The notes beneath the pieces are model-generated. The model saw only the letters and a program-made list of their open reading frames with translations. It was not told the DNA's origin and did not search any database. The position numbers and the translations under genes were made by a program. From Pseudorasbora parva (taxonomy: Eukaryota; Chordata; Actinopteri; Cypriniformes; Gobionidae): DNA of 64,000 nt. The stretch spans positions 8,247,327 through 8,311,326 of the forward strand of contig NC_090179.1 of NCBI RefSeq assembly GCF_024679245.1. The letters run 5' to 3'. Positions 1-13,660 of the stretch are shown in pieces. The stretch's first letter is position 1; every line of letters starts with the position of its first letter.

Positions 1-788
1 GAGAGTTTTTGCTGTTTTACACCAAAGGAAAGTGTAAGGCTGAAAAAAAAAAAAAACTAGCAAATGCCGAAATGTCTAATTGAGGAACAAGAACCCTCTG
101 AGAAAACAAAGGAAATTAACATCTGAACTGTCCCTCATGCACCACTGGAGACGCAAGTCTCACCTCAGTATCAGATATGCATCTTTCCCTGTTGACACCC
201 CCTCCCCCAAACTCCTGCTTTCCCTCATATGGAGATCACCTGAAATGCACTAGAAATCTCCTTGTTACAATGTCAATCCTCACTATACAATATTATATGT
301 TTTGACATCATTTGAAATGTCTCTACTCCACAAATATCTAAACTCCACAGAAGTAAACTAGAACATCATAAAATGTTTTTAAATTTAAAGTTTAAAAGAT
401 ATCTTGCCTTGGTGTGTGGTGGGTGTGACTTTCAGCCATTTGGCCTCTCTTCCATATAAGTCTATAGGACTTGATTAATGCAAATTCCCACTGTGAACTC
501 GTGTTTACATTTGAAAGAGTTTGTGCATCTGGTCTGGGTATTTAAAGAAATGTTGCAAAGAGATCGCGGCTTGATACTTTAAACAGGTCAGCCCGTAGTG
601 CTAGACATCTCAAGATAGCCAGCATTATGAAAATTTCATAAGTCAGGTATATATTTCATTCTTTACTTCAGAGTATTTGATGTTATATGGATTAGTCTAC
701 CTTTGAATTGATTATGTAATTGGCATTATACATTTACCTGACTGTTAATAAATTGTTACACTTTGATTGATTCGGACTTGCTCTGGAA
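1..788. other. No recognised feature
   Basis: AT-rich DNA without a convincing coding frame, splice-bounded exon or named repeat. A short poly-A run lies near position 42-56. I see nothing I can support here. Confidence 0.5.
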
Positions 789-1018
789 TTATTCAGGTTA
801 TGAACGGGTATAATTTCAACAATTGGGTTAAACAGAATAATTAAATCTGTTGTTAAACTATTAAATATGAATGACCAAATAACAATTTGGCATTCTAACC
901 TTATTCAGGTTATGAACGGGTTATGAAAAGGTATAATTTCAACAATTGGGTTAAACAGAATAATTAAATGTGTGTTTAAACTATTAAATATACCAAAAAA
1001 CCATTTGGCATTCTAACC
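789..1018. repeat. Two-copy tandem duplication (~115 bp)
   Basis: A ~112-bp segment starting TTATTCAGGTTATGAACGGG (789) is repeated directly from 901. The copies share the stretch around AATTTCAACAATTGGG and end in TTTGGCATTCTAACC, with small indels between them. Simple local tandem duplication; no coding content. Confidence 0.8.
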
Positions 1019-1020
1019 AA

Positions 1021-1640
1021 AATTCGAAGTAATGATTAAATGGAGTCAGATAATGAGGAATTGGAATAAAATCCCTTTGCCCCGGCTAAAAAGACCGAAC
1101 GCACAGCGACCTTCACCTGCCGATCGTTAGCCTCCATTGGGATGATTTGGGCCGCCTTAAAAAAGTAAAAACAGTGTTATGTAGATTATGTGAACATGCT
1201 ATACACCATAATTCATCACAATCAGAGAGAATTATTTTAAAACGTGGCATGCCAAAATATTAGTTGTATGGAGAACAAACATGTATGGAGGCTCGCTAAC
1301 ACAACTACAGAGGCAGATCTGAGAAAATGTGAGATGGGGACATGCATTCAACATAGGAGTACACTTTAAAGCATTTGGGGCAGTTTCATTGTTGGTTAAA
1401 TGGAGCCAGTATCCTCTCCTATGCTGCCAGTTTGTAGTGCATCCCTTCCCCCTGAAAGCCCCTGAAGCTGGAGCACCCACTGGTCTGTTTGAGTAGAGCC
1501 AGCAGAGGAGACAACCATCTGGTAGCCAACACCATCTAATGAATATGATTATGTGGTCAGTTTAAACAGATTCAGGGCAGACTCTTCCTTTAATCATGAT
1601 TATTGAAGAATGTGTTTTGTGTCTTGTATTCAGTGTCTCA
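1021..1640. other. No recognised feature
   Basis: Apparently unique, AT-rich sequence. The short open frames are not supported by composition, splice signals or similarity that I recognise. Confidence 0.45.
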
Positions 1641-1654
1641 ATCATAATCATAAA

Positions 1655-1860
1655 TGGACTGCATTTATATAGCGCTTTTTTAACAGACCCTACTGCCATC
1701 CAAAGCGCTTTACATTTTGCCTCACATTCACCCATTCATACACCGACGGCGATGTCAGCCATGTAAGGCACCATCCAGCTCGTCAGGAGCAGCTGGGGTT
1801 AGGTGTCTTGCTCATGGACACTTGGCTAGGTGGAACTGGGGATTGAACCACCAATCTATT
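1655..1860 (+). repeat. Dispersed fish repeat, 'tatagcgctttt' type
   Basis: The segment TTTATATAGCGCTTTT followed by CCAAAGCGCTTTACA, a stretch with CACCCATTCATACACCGA and an end with GTGTCTTGCTCATGGACAC is a dispersed sequence seen in many teleost genomes. The AGCGCTTT palindromes at its start recur in a related copy at 33,040-33,125. I do not assign a class. The open frame through it is not a gene. Confidence 0.65.
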
Positions 1861-2908
1861 ATCATGCTATTCATGCTACATCATGCCCGCAATGCTATTA
1901 TCATAGACTGAGATCAGTCCAGGCAGCTCTGACTCTCCCTTGTCAATTGTATTCAGTCTCCTGTGATGATTCTTGGGTCCATTCTAAGATACATGAGATG
2001 ACAGACTCAATATATAGTGAGTCAGCATTTTTCTGAAGTCTCCTTCTACATTCTTACAATGCAAATGTCCTATGCATGTAAATGGGTAGGTATTTGTTTA
2101 AAGTGGGGAATTTTTCCTGCTTATTAAAAAGTTGTGTTCACATTCAGGAGTGAACATCAGCTTGGCGAGCAGACGAGACACTTCAGCATAGTAGGGGAGA
2201 GCAGGGCACAAACTAAGGCTATTTGACTTTTCTTTTGGCTATTTGAGTTTGTTTAAATCCACTTGTTTTTATCCCACATTAACTGCACACATCTAGTATA
2301 ATTATGTGGTTTTGTTTCTTTAATACAGTGTATACATTTTTCTTGATTTACCCCGAAAGAATGGAAGTGAAACATGACAACATGCTCCATAGGTGGGGTA
2401 CATTGTAATGTGTGAGGGGGCACATTGTAACGACCAAATGACAGCTTAAAATGTTACCTGATATAATAAAATATTTTTTTAAATAAAATACAATAATTAA
2501 CTCTTTAGAATAAAAATAATGGCATTTTTGGTTTTGTTTGACAAGCGTTTCAGAACATCAATTCAGTCTTTATTCACCTATTTTCTCATAGTTTCTCAAT
2601 AGAATTCATAAAAGTATAGAATATAATAGCATATTTCTAATAGGGGCACGTTGTAACACAGTGTGGCAACACACCCAACCTGCGCAACTGGGATTTAAAC
2701 CGCGGCTTGTGTCTTCTGCTGTTAGATCAGCATTAAAGAAACATCTCCACTGTTAAATAACAGATATAAGATTACAATAACATAATATTTGTAGTAAATA
2801 ATTTTTAAATTATTGCATATTTAAAAATTAATGCAAGAAAGAAATTTGCATTTATTTACCTTACATTTATTTAACCATAGCAAAAGTAATGTTGACGCAA
2901 TTTTTTTT
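1861..2908. other. AT-rich intergenic DNA
   Basis: No supported gene. Two similar phrases, GGGGCACATTGTAAC (about 2,418) and GGGGCACGTTGTAAC (about 2,643), suggest pieces of an old dispersed element, but I cannot define ends. Confidence 0.4.
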
Positions 2909-2916
2909 CTCTATAT

Positions 2917-3097
2917 CAGGGTGGTCCTGGAGAGCTACCGTCCTGTAGATTTTAGCTCCAACCTGTATCAAACACACCTGAACCAGCTAATCATGGTAAT
3001 CAGGGTGCTAGATAATTACAGACAGGTGGGTTGGAGCAGTGTTGGAATTGAAATCTGCAGGATGGTAGCTCTCCAGAAGCAGAGTTGGACACCCCTG
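2917..3097. mobile_element. Small non-autonomous hAT-type DNA transposon (181 bp)
   Basis: The element starts CAGGGTGGTCC and ends GGACACCCCTG, giving terminal inverted repeats of the hAT form CAGGGGTGTCC. Subterminal GGAGAGCTACC is mirrored by GGTAGCTCTCC near the right end. It is flanked by CTCTATAT (2909-2916) and CTTTATAT (3098-3105), an 8-bp target duplication with one mismatch, the length hAT transposases make. No coding capacity; mobilised in trans. Confidence 0.8.
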
Positions 3098-3605
3098 CTT
3101 TATATAGTGTTGATATGGCAACCTGTAAATCGAATACACAAAATTTTCATCATTCTAGCATGTGTGGAAAGTTTTAAACCATGTGCTTAGGGTGTTTAGC
3201 AGTTTAGGGTGACCACCTGTTCCGCTTTGAGTTGTACTGCAGAGCATTTTCACTCTATGTGCCGCATGTCGCATACTGAGAAAATGTCCCTCATTTTCCT
3301 CAGTCTGTTGTTTTTTAAATGATCATATTAAGAAAACATGCATGCATTTTTTTGCGTTTTAAAGAAAGCATTTTATTTATTATTTTTGCAGCATGCTTTT
3401 TCAGGGCTTCGTCAGAAATACCATCCCACCTTACAACTACAACAGCCATTTTTTAAAAACCTTTCCAATGGTTGAAAAGAAAGGAGTAAATACGGTCACT
3501 AGTAGGTTGTGACGACTGTCAATCAAAATGTGGAGCCGTGATTAATTTAATGTGCTCAGAAATCTAATGGATAATTCTGTAAATTTGTTATATTCTTATA
3601 GCCTG

Positions 3606-3790
3606 ATAAGCCAGACCCACATCAAGATGTTTGGTCTGGAAACTCACCATTGACAGCTCAATCCGAGGGGCGGATAAACGGTTGTCTTTCAAACTCCCTC
3701 TGCAAGCGATAGGATAGCGCTACAACCAACCAGAGCAACGAAGGGGAAGCGGAGCTAGTAGACAGATTCAACTTTCGCCGTATTCGGTCG
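3606..3790. repeat. Probable dispersed element fragment
   Basis: CCAGACCCACATC ... TTTGGTCTGG at the left end and GC-richer text with CAACCAACCAGAGCAACG contrast with the AT-rich surroundings. It resembles fragments of dispersed cyprinid DNA elements, but I see no right terminus or target duplication. Confidence 0.35.
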
Positions 3791-3835
3791 GCAAAACTCC
3801 GAACACATCTTCCCTCTTTAAGAATAACTTCAGAG

Positions 3836-3837
<2 letters not shown>

Positions 3838-3911
<74 letters not shown>
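3838..3911. repeat. (AT)n microsatellite
   Basis: About 37 uninterrupted AT dinucleotides. Likely polymorphic in length. Confidence 0.97.
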
Positions 3912-3914
<3 letters not shown>

Positions 3915-4094
3915 TGTCATTATAGGTGTATTAGGTTGAATAACTCACAATGAATCAATTAACCCTATGGACATCACCTCAACCGATACCTTCAACTGAC
4001 AGCACCCCGAGCTAGGAGGAAGGGAAGCTTCCCTGCTGGCGAGAGTAAGTCAAAAAGTAAGCAGCAGAAACTAGAGGACACCAAAGCCTCACAA

Positions 4095-5131
4095 AAGAGC
4101 ATGGACCAGGCAGTCAACAACTTTATTGTTCAGGGTTTGCATCCCTTCAGGGATGTGGAGCAACCAGGATTCATTCATTTAATACAGCATACTATGCCAA
4201 ACAACACAGTGATGTCCAGAACAATGGTCAGAGCTAAAATAAAAAAAAACAACGACAGAGAAAATGAAGGCCAGAGTACGGAAAGTGACGCAAAACATTA
4301 AATACATTGCAACTACCACAGACTGCTGGACGGCAATTTAACTTTTATTGGGGGTGATTGAGCCAGACAACCTAGAGAGATGTTTGGTTGCATTTGCGTG
4401 TAAAAAGGCTTAAAGGATCCCATATATTTGATGTATTAGCTGGAAGCTCTTAGTGACATCCATACTGAATACAGCATTTGCAAAAAGATTGTCAGGACCA
4501 CTACTGACAATGCTTCACATTTCAGATGAGATGTGAGTGACAGTGAAAATGCTGAAGATCTGGACTGAGAGATACAAGGTGTCATGAATGAAGAGGATGG
4601 TGGTTCCGAATATCGGCTCCAAAAGCATCACCGTTGTGCATGTCATCTTCTGAACTTGATCTCAACAGTAGATGCTGCAAAAGCCAACTCAAATCAGGTC
4701 TACATATATAATGTCACATGCACCATTTGCAAAGTGCACAACACTGTGGAAAAAAAGTGATCACTAACTTATTCGCCCAAATGACACTAGGTGGAACTCC
4801 ATTTCTTTCAGTGGAACAATTGCTAAGAATCATCCAAGACAGTGGAGAAGAAACCGTCAGAGCAGTTTGCATTGCAATTAAAGTCCCCACGCATGAAAGT
4901 GTTATCCTGCCAAACACATTGTCTTGCATAAACATATACAAATAGCGGTTATCTTCCAATATTTGCTTATGCAATATTAACTAATGTAACATTTAGTAAC
5001 ATTAGCCATGTCTCATAAGTAATTTTGTATGATTCTCTATCGCTGTGTGACAGGTTCAGCCCTGCAGAACTTGCCTTCTTGACTGAATATGCTGCTACCA
5101 TGAGACCAACACTGTACATAATGCAGACAGA
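4095..5131 (+). pseudogene. hAT-superfamily (ZBED-like) transposase, broken
   Basis: Translation in shifting frames gives family hallmarks in the right order: GLHPFRDVEQPGF near the start (4,130-4,180), KYIATTTDCWTA (about 4,300), IVRTTTDNASHF (about 4,485-4,520), HHRCACHLLNLIS (about 4,628), and the C-terminal FSPAELAFLTEYAATMRP (about 5,053-5,105). The TTTDN aspartate and the CxxH of CACHLLNL correspond to conserved RNase-H-fold positions of hAT transposases. Several stops (for example after DAKH at ~4,300) and frameshifts break the gene, and the BED zinc finger and hATC dimerisation region are not visible. It once cut and pasted a hAT element in the nucleus; it cannot make a full protein now. 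Termini of the original element are not identified. Confidence 0.75.
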
Positions 5132-5136
5132 GGTTA

Positions 5137-5818
5137 GGGCTGGGACGGTTACCACATTACCGCGGTCAAGTCACGCCTACCGCGGGTCTGAGATTCACGA
5201 GTTGGGGAGCGGGTCCAGAGTTGGTTTCTCACACAAACCAATCGTTTCATGTCTTAAGACATCAATGTGTCGTCACGAGCCGCTGTGTTTAATATGGATT
5301 CGTATGTCTCTATGTTTTTTACTCTCATAGTGGATCTCGTAGAAAAATTCCCCATTGACATGCATTACACGGCAATGGTTGGATTTAAAAATCTTTGTGT
5401 TCTACTGAAGAAGCAAACACTGGACACAGTCGCCGGCAGCTTTTCCGGTCATGAGTATGAGGTAACAGCTCTGTTTATCATATTAGAAACATTTATATAT
5501 AATATTTACATATTAGATACAAATTATGATGTTATGGCGTTACTGCGTTTACTCAGTAACTGCTATGAGACTTGTTGCACACTGCTAAGAGTGAAGTTTT
5601 TCTGCTAAATAAAACCGGAAACTGAGGGTAACGCAGATATGACGCAAAGACAGGCGACTCCCTCAGACACCCCCTTTCCATGGTTAAAATAGCAATTTTC
5701 TCACAATTTACAAATAGTTGGAAACATTTGGGATATTGTAAGAACTCAACTGAACAAATAACACTGAGTTTGTGGTTTTTGGATTTGTTACTGCAAAAAT
5801 CCTATGTAGTGCATCTTT
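5137..5818. repeat. Composite DNA-transposon remnants
   Basis: Begins TTAGGGCTGGGACGGTTACC, a hAT-like end, and continues into a section (about 5,228-5,400) loosely similar to the right arm of the THAP foldback at 26,170-26,290: both contain CACACAAACC, TCGTTTCATGTCTTA and a later GACATGCATTA/GACCTGCATTA. It ends near GTAGTGCATCTTTAA, like the TTAA-type terminus at 18,535-18,548. Open frames here (for example 5,267-5,608) look accidental. Confidence 0.5.
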
Positions 5819-6119
5819 AATTCGTTTTCTCTGATCAGATATCTAACATATTGGGAAAGATCAAGAGTGAATGTCTTCCGAAATTCTTTCAAGGAAGATT
5901 TAAATCTGATCACTCAAACAAATTAATTCAGAATGTGGTTTATGGGACGAATTTCAGATAAAACTGTGTTAATGCATATTGGTGTTTAAACCACATATAT
6001 ACATTTTGCTCTTGGCAAATTGTTAAAAAAATAAATGTGTGTTATAGGCTATATATACAGAAACTAGCCTATAAGTCTCAGATGCTCAAAAACACAATCA
6101 TCTTCATTAAAACGAATCA

Positions 6120-6520
6120 GATTAAATGATCTTCAAAGTGCTTAGGTCACTCTTTCTCCTATTGCGGTCTTTGATCTTGAAATCAGCTGGTGATGAGATG
6201 CAGCTCAAATCTTTTGCTTTCGTTGGCATGAACTCCGTGAAATGTGGAGCGGTAATTGAAGATTGCATTTATATAAATTTTGCGGAGGGGTTGTTTTCAA
6301 GGTTTTAAGGTAAGAAATTTTATAGGTAAGACAACCTGCATATTTTTTATTTTGCTTGTTAGATTGTATCGCCCATTTCGTTTGCGAGCGCCGTTGCGAT
6401 TGGATTTATATACATTTTGCGGAGAGGTGTAAGATAAGACAAACTACGTTTTATTATTTTATTTTGTTTATTAGCTTAGATTGTATAGCCTGTTTCGTTT
6501 GCGAGTGCCGTTGTGAGATA
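6120..6520 (+). promoter_or_regulatory. Stray copy of a zinc-finger-gene 5' region
   Basis: This stretch is similar, in opposite orientation, to 20,480-20,720, which lies upstream of the zinc-finger first coding exon. Shared marks are GTGCTTAGGTC, TCTTTGATCTTGAAAT, CTTTCGTTG, ATTGAAGAT, ATTTTGCGG and GTTTGCGAGTGCCGTTG. Within it a ~125-bp block is duplicated: TTTATATAAATTTTGCGGAG (6,269) to GCGAGCGCCGTTGCG and TTTATATACATTTTGCGGAG (6,405) to GCGAGTGCCGTTG. No zinc-finger exon follows on the plus strand, so it is an orphan promoter/leader fragment or part of a dispersed element that also supplied the gene's leader. Confidence 0.5.
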
Positions 6521-6522
6521 TA

Positions 6523-6620
6523 TATAGGGGCTGTCAAAATTAATGCGTTGCATTAACGCAAATTGATTTTAACGGCACTAATTTTATCAATACGCGATTA
6601 ACACAGCGTGCATTTTCTGT
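6523..6620. repeat. Dispersed element end, 'aggggctgtcaaaattaatgcg' type
   Basis: AGGGGCTGTCAAAATTAATGCG followed by AACGCAAATTGATTTTAACG and a later CGCGATTAAC resembles terminal sequences of dispersed fish DNA transposons. No second end is identified. Confidence 0.45.
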
Positions 6621-7020
6621 TTGATACTAAATGGTAGTACAATGTAAAAACATGTACACAATATGTGCATTGTATCAAAAATTGTATTCATTAAAATGTA
6701 AGAACATGGTAGTTGAGGCAACCTAATATAAAGTGAGTCCCCTTGCATCTGGGTTTTCAGTCTCTCTTAAAAGTGTTACAGCCAATTCTTCAGCATCCTG
6801 AACAAGAAAGGTTTGTAATAAGCTTCTACAGTACTCCATTAAAGAATAAGCGAAAGTAAAGAATAAACTACAAAAGATACTTATAGGGTATAAGACCATT
6901 TAACAATGTGAAACTCAAAAGCACACAAGAATAATTTATAAAAACATGATATATAAAAAAATAAACATTGTGATATTGTTCTTTGGGGAGGAACTCCATC
7001 TTTGCAGTGGACTGATACGA

Positions 7021-8998
<1,978 letters not shown>

Positions 8999-9467
8999 CT
9001 GACCTACTGTTGCACGATATACCGGTACTAGAAAAGTATTGCGATACCCTGCTATTACAAACGGTACGATATGGACTATTATTAGTACCGGTACTTTAAG
9101 GAGGACAGCGCCTATATGAGCTGCATTTCTTAATTTGTGTGGATGTGACAGCAGGTGTCAGGACGTGTGTGCAGAGCTCTTCTTCAGCCATTCAATAAAC
9201 ATTAGAAGCAGAAGAGTTAAATATATACACGCATGACAAAGAAAGCAACAGAAATATGAGCGCATGAGAAAAAAAAAGCGCGGCACGGGACGTGCTCACG
9301 CTGCCGGACTCTGACCTGAAAGCGCGCGCACACACCTTTCAGACAACAAACATGCGAGTGCCATTCAGTTCTTTCACAGATTATTATTTGGGTTTTAATG
9401 GTCAAAAATATGTAAAAATGTACGGTCTGGGGAGTATTCAGGTAAACACAGTTGGATAGCCTATGGC

Positions 9468-10015
9468 TACACTAATCCGGATAAATTTAAAAACTGAGTT
9501 TTCGTCTAAAAACGCTCCGCGTCCACACTATCATTTTCAATCGTTTTCCCAAAAATTTTCATCTACACTGAAACGTCTGGAACTGCTTACATCCCCATAC
9601 TGCGCATGAGCAAATCCAAGACGCTTCGACTTGCGTCATTTCCGCTACTCGTTTATTTACTCTTTGAAATTTTGCGAGTTTTTAACAGCATGTACAAACT
9701 TACATTAATTTTTAACAAGGCTGTCAAAACAGAAAGCATACAAAAAAACTGCTGTACAATGTCGTTCTCCATCTTGGCTGAATTGGTCATATGACTGCAT
9801 CACATGGCTAAAAATGAATCATCGTATTAAAAAGCCTCCGTTTTCACAGTCCACACTACGACGCGAAGACGGCGTTTTCAAATGTATCCGCTTTGGAGAG
9901 CGTTTTCAAAACGATACGTTTTCAGTGACTTAAAACGCTGCCTCAGTGTGGACAGAAGGACAAAACGGAGAGAAAAATATACGTTTTCAAATAAAAACAT
10001 AGTGTGGACATGGCC
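9468..10015. mobile_element. Nested DNA transposon, 'gtccacact' termini
   Basis: Left GGCTACACTAATCCGG and right (reverse complement) GGCCATGTCCACACTATG are imperfect inverted ends. The interior is full of ACGTTTTCA / TGAAAACG and CAGTGTGGAC, all inverted between halves. This is the well-known GTCCACACT-ended dispersed fish element type. The open frame at 9,606-9,794 inside it is not a gene. Confidence 0.6.
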
Positions 10016-10658
10016 TATGTCTTTAGTGAGCGTGTAGCCTACAGCTGAGGTAATTAGATCAGTGCAGGTCTTACGCCAAACCTAATATTCTGTGATTAAT
10101 GTTAAGCAAACAATGAAAAATAGAAAACCACCACATGCTTGGCTAAATAACTAAAATATTTTTATTAAGAATCAGTGTATAGTTAAATTATAGAGTGAAG
10201 ACTAAGTAAGCAGTTTTATATTTGATTATTTAATTTATTTCTTGACTTGCAGCTACTGTTAAATAGATCTAATGTAGCTGAAAAATAAAGAACTGTTTGT
10301 CATATTGTTTTTAATTTGCATTTTTTGCTTATTTTATAAAACAGATACAATTAAAAATCTACATTATAATATAAGATTACATTTTTAAAAATATTAAAAT
10401 ACTCGAATAATAAAATAACTAAGATTTTGGTCATCCCAAACTGTTGGGAACTGTTGAGAAGTGAAAGGTTAGTGAATGATAACATGATTGATAATGTAAT
10501 CTCTGTAAGGATGTTCACACTGGCATGTAGTTATTATAGCAATAAGAGGAGGGAATGGGCAAAAACCAGGGCAGGAACATGCTGGCCAAGTTAATTTTTA
10601 GTCAAAAAATAAAACAATGAATAATAAGTTCTGTTGTCATATTAATCATATTATCTGT

Positions 10659-10677
10659 TTTTTTTTTTTTTTTTTTT
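10659..10677. repeat. Poly-T run
   Basis: A T homopolymer of about 18 just inside the right end of the hAT element. Confidence 0.9.
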
Positions 10678-10770
10678 ACAGTGATATCGATTTAGTATCG
10701 GTATCAAGGTATTTTAGTCTGGTATCGTATCGAAGTCATAATTTTGGTATCGTGACAACACTACCCTGAC

Positions 10771-11403
10771 CTTTGAGCAGTGGGAGAAATAATCTGGGTC
10801 CGTGGATGGAAAAACATTCACAAACTTTGTAAAAAAAGACAGACACATGCTCGCTGCAAGATCAGCAAAACTTCAAGCGTAGTTCAATGTCAGATTGGAT
10901 AACTAACCAGGCACCAGTTTAACTGGATAGAGCAAGGTGAGGCATGTAGAGCACTAGAAATGCACTGATAGCACTTGTTTTCAGACTAAGTACAACTACT
11001 TACATTTTGGGTACTTGTCAATACAAGTACTTAATAATACCATTATAGTTTTTCTAACAATGTATTTTATTTTCATCAGATTCATCAGATGTTTTTCACT
11101 TTCTGACTGTAACAAAGTAAATATACAAATTGATGCTCTTGCTGAAATTTTAACATTCAACTTGGTACCATTGTGTTAATGTTATATCTTTAATTTAAGT
11201 GTATGTCTGCAGCAAAATGAAATAATGAATCATTTTAAAATAATTTACCCATTTTACCCAAAATAATTTAACCTTTTGCATGCCTTGTTTTTCTATTTAC
11301 ACTTGCCGCATCCGCTGTGCACGGCAAAAAATGAATTCATTGCAGTCATGCGCTTTGAGAGCGAGAGACCCCTTTTCACTTGGCGGTGTGAACGACGACC
11401 ATA
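10771..11403. other. Intronic DNA, no supported gene
   Basis: A section around 10,970-11,040 rich in AAGTACTTG/CAAGTACTT inverted phrases looks like an eroded transposon end. Otherwise nothing recognised. Confidence 0.4.
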
Positions 11404-11644
11404 ACGGTTACACTTTAGAATAATGGTCATAAGTTAACATTAAATAATATATTGGAATGTTAATTTCAACATTCACTAATGCATTATTAAAATCTTGTTA
11501 ACATTAGTTAATGCACTGTGAACTAACTTGAACAAACCATGAACAGCTGGATTTTTATTAACTAACATTAAAAAAGATGAACAATAACAGCAACAAATGA
11601 ACTGCTCATGGTTAGTTCATGTTAGTTAATACATTAAGTAACAC
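11404..11644. repeat. Dispersed foldback repeat, 'taacattagttaatg' type
   Basis: GTTACACTTTAGAATAATGGTC starts a sequence with repeated GTTAACATTAGTTAATGC and the inverted CATGTTAGTTAATACATTAAGTAACAC at its right end. Both arms have the same TTAGTTAAT core in opposite orientation, the form of a very common cyprinid dispersed repeat. Confidence 0.6.
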
Positions 11645-11649
11645 GGCAC

Positions 11650-11967
11650 ATGGAAGCCAGGCCTATGCAACTCTCTCGGATTTCCTCTGACACGACGAAA
11701 GAGCAGTATGGGCACAATCTCTGTCAACTTAGGGGAAAGTTTGTCATTGTTTCCTAAGATGAGTATCGCTTTGTAGGCCAAGTACTCAAGGTGATTGAAA
11801 ATGAGCTTGAGGTCAACTGCATGCAGCAGTCAGGGGAGAAAAATGTCTTCATATGGCCAGCCAAACCAGACAAAATCATCAACTTTAAATTAGATGTATA
11901 TACAACCATAAGTGAGCCAGATCCTAAATTCACTGGCCTCAAGATTATGCTCCGAAGACTTTCCTGA
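11650..11967 (+). pseudogene. Unidentified transposon-like protein fragment
   Basis: One frame reads from ATG 11,650 to TGA 11,965 with a single internal stop (TAA after KFVIVS). The second part, FVGQVLKVIENELEVNCMQQ then VFIWPAKPDKI and ISEPDP, has protein-like composition: a small beta-barrel-like pattern of the sort found at the C-terminus of several uncharacterised transposon proteins in fish. I cannot name the family. No gene neighbours it; it lies inside the zinc-finger intron. Confidence 0.35.
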
Positions 11968-12046
11968 ATATTTAGCTGCTCATCATTTGACAATCAATGT
12001 CAAATCAGGTTTGTTCATTAATAATTATCTGCAAATTACTTATCTG

Positions 12047-13595
12047 AAATAGGGCTGTGCAATATGAACAGGATAATCATGTTGCGATTTTATTTATGAA
12101 TATTGCAAATGCAATTTTATTTGTGAATTTGGCAATTGTTTTTGCTTTTCAAACAAACATTTCACAATGAAATAACTATTAACAACAGTATTAATAGCTT
12201 GATAAACACAAAATGTAATAAACTGTCTTTAAAACTTTAAAACCGTTAAACATACGGATTTGAATGTGGTCCATCGTTCTGCTGGACCACATATCTGTGG
12301 GCGTAGCATAGTAAATGTGTTGTTTTTCTCTCGTAATATTTGTTTTTAATCAAACAAATAAATACAGTGCCTTCTAAAAGTGGTTGACAGATTATTTTTC
12401 AGATAAATTTTGACTGCATTACAGTTCTGAATATAATTTAAATATGTTGCTTTGGAATTATATTCAATGTGAAATGTGAGAAATCTTAAATTAATTATTC
12501 ATCATGCAAGTTGGGGTAAAAAAAACTGAATATGCAACAAATATTTCCAGATCATTTTCAAGAATTTGCTATGGCATTAGTGGCAGCAATATAAAAGCTA
12601 ATTATTCAAGTGTGTAGTTTAGTACAGTTATGGTTTGAACATTAGCTTATTTGTATTAGCCATGGTATTAGCTGGCAAAAAAAAAAAAAACCTTTTACTA
12701 AATCTCTTCACATAAATGTAATTTTCTACTTTAAAAAACAATAATTTAATTATTTTACAAACCCAAATAATGACTCCATGCCTTCTATAGCCTATAGGTT
12801 GCACATGAGGGAATACTACTTTCTTCTACTTAAGAAGTTTTGCACTTTTAAGCACAATTTTACTATATCTCTTTACATAAACATTGTTTTCTACTTTATA
12901 AAACACATTGTAATCACATTTTTTGAGTGAATCCCACATGTATACGCCACGAAAAGGTCAGTGTATTGAAACGTGCATGTGGCCGCTTGTCAAGAATGGA
13001 AAACAAAGGTTTCATCCCTTTATAATCACCAAAAGCTATCACTCATTCAATAAACCCAATTTCACAAAGTTCCACAGTGAAGCTGGTATACAATGAATCT
13101 CTTTTTTTCAGGGGATTCCAAATTCAACTCCTGTGATTGGCCAAATGCGTTGAAGATATCTACAAACATGTCCGTGATTACGACATTACTCACTGAAGCG
13201 AAAACATGTTGGAAATTGAATCATTTTACAAGGGCAAACACAGATACACACTGGATCTTTTACTAGCTCCTTTTCGCTAATAATATGCTATTATTACGAA
13301 TTCTTACAGAGGATAATGAGGATTACATATCCTAGATAAGCAGTTATGGGCAGCATTTACGATGTAAACCAGTGCTGCCTCTCAGTCTTTTTGCCACTCA
13401 GTAGCGGTGTAACCGCAGTCGCTCCAGCTGACGATGTCACGTGCATTCCCTCTATATAGGTTGTACTTAAGGGGAAAAAAGCTTCCTTCCACTTAAGAGT
13501 TGTGCACTTTTTATTTTAATATCTCTTTACATAAATATTTATTTATATTGCCAAAATCGCATGCGGTTTAATCGCGTTAATTCTTCCTAGTGCAC
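12047..13595. repeat. Eroded dispersed element(s)
   Basis: Starts with TAGGGCTGTGCAATATGA, a hAT-like end, and closes with TTAATCGCGTTAATTCTTCC. Between them the phrase resembling TTTACTAAATCTCTTTACATAAATGT occurs at about 12,694, 12,861 and 13,519, twice followed by TTTTCTACTTTA. The interior is AT-rich without coding capacity. Exact boundaries and unity of the element are uncertain. Confidence 0.35.
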
Positions 13596-13596
13596 A

Positions 13597-13660
13597 CATT
13601 TACATTTAATCATTTAGCAGACGCTTTTATCCAAAGCGACTTACAAAAAAGGGGAGAGCA
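13597..13660 (+). repeat. Fish dispersed core 'cagacgcttttatccaaagcgac'
   Basis: TTTAGCAGACGCTTTTATCC followed by AAAGCGACTTACA is a very common short core of dispersed repeats in teleost DNA. Only the core is present. Confidence 0.75.

Larger units (their letters stand above)
9005..10763. mobile_element. hAT-type DNA transposon, non-autonomous, carrying a nested element
   Basis: The left end TACTGTTGCACGATA and the reverse complement of the right end TAGTGTTGTCACGATACC match as terminal inverted repeats. Flanks TCCTGACC (left) and CCCTGACC (right) give an 8-bp target duplication with one difference. Both termini continue with GGTAC/GGTATC palindromic text typical of these dispersed cyprinid elements. 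I see no transposase. A second element occupies 9,468-10,015, so this is a two-step insertion history inside the zinc-finger intron. Confidence 0.7.

Noticed and set aside
11754..11993. 79-codon minus-strand frame
   Set aside because: Shadow of the more protein-like plus-strand fragment at 11,650-11,967.
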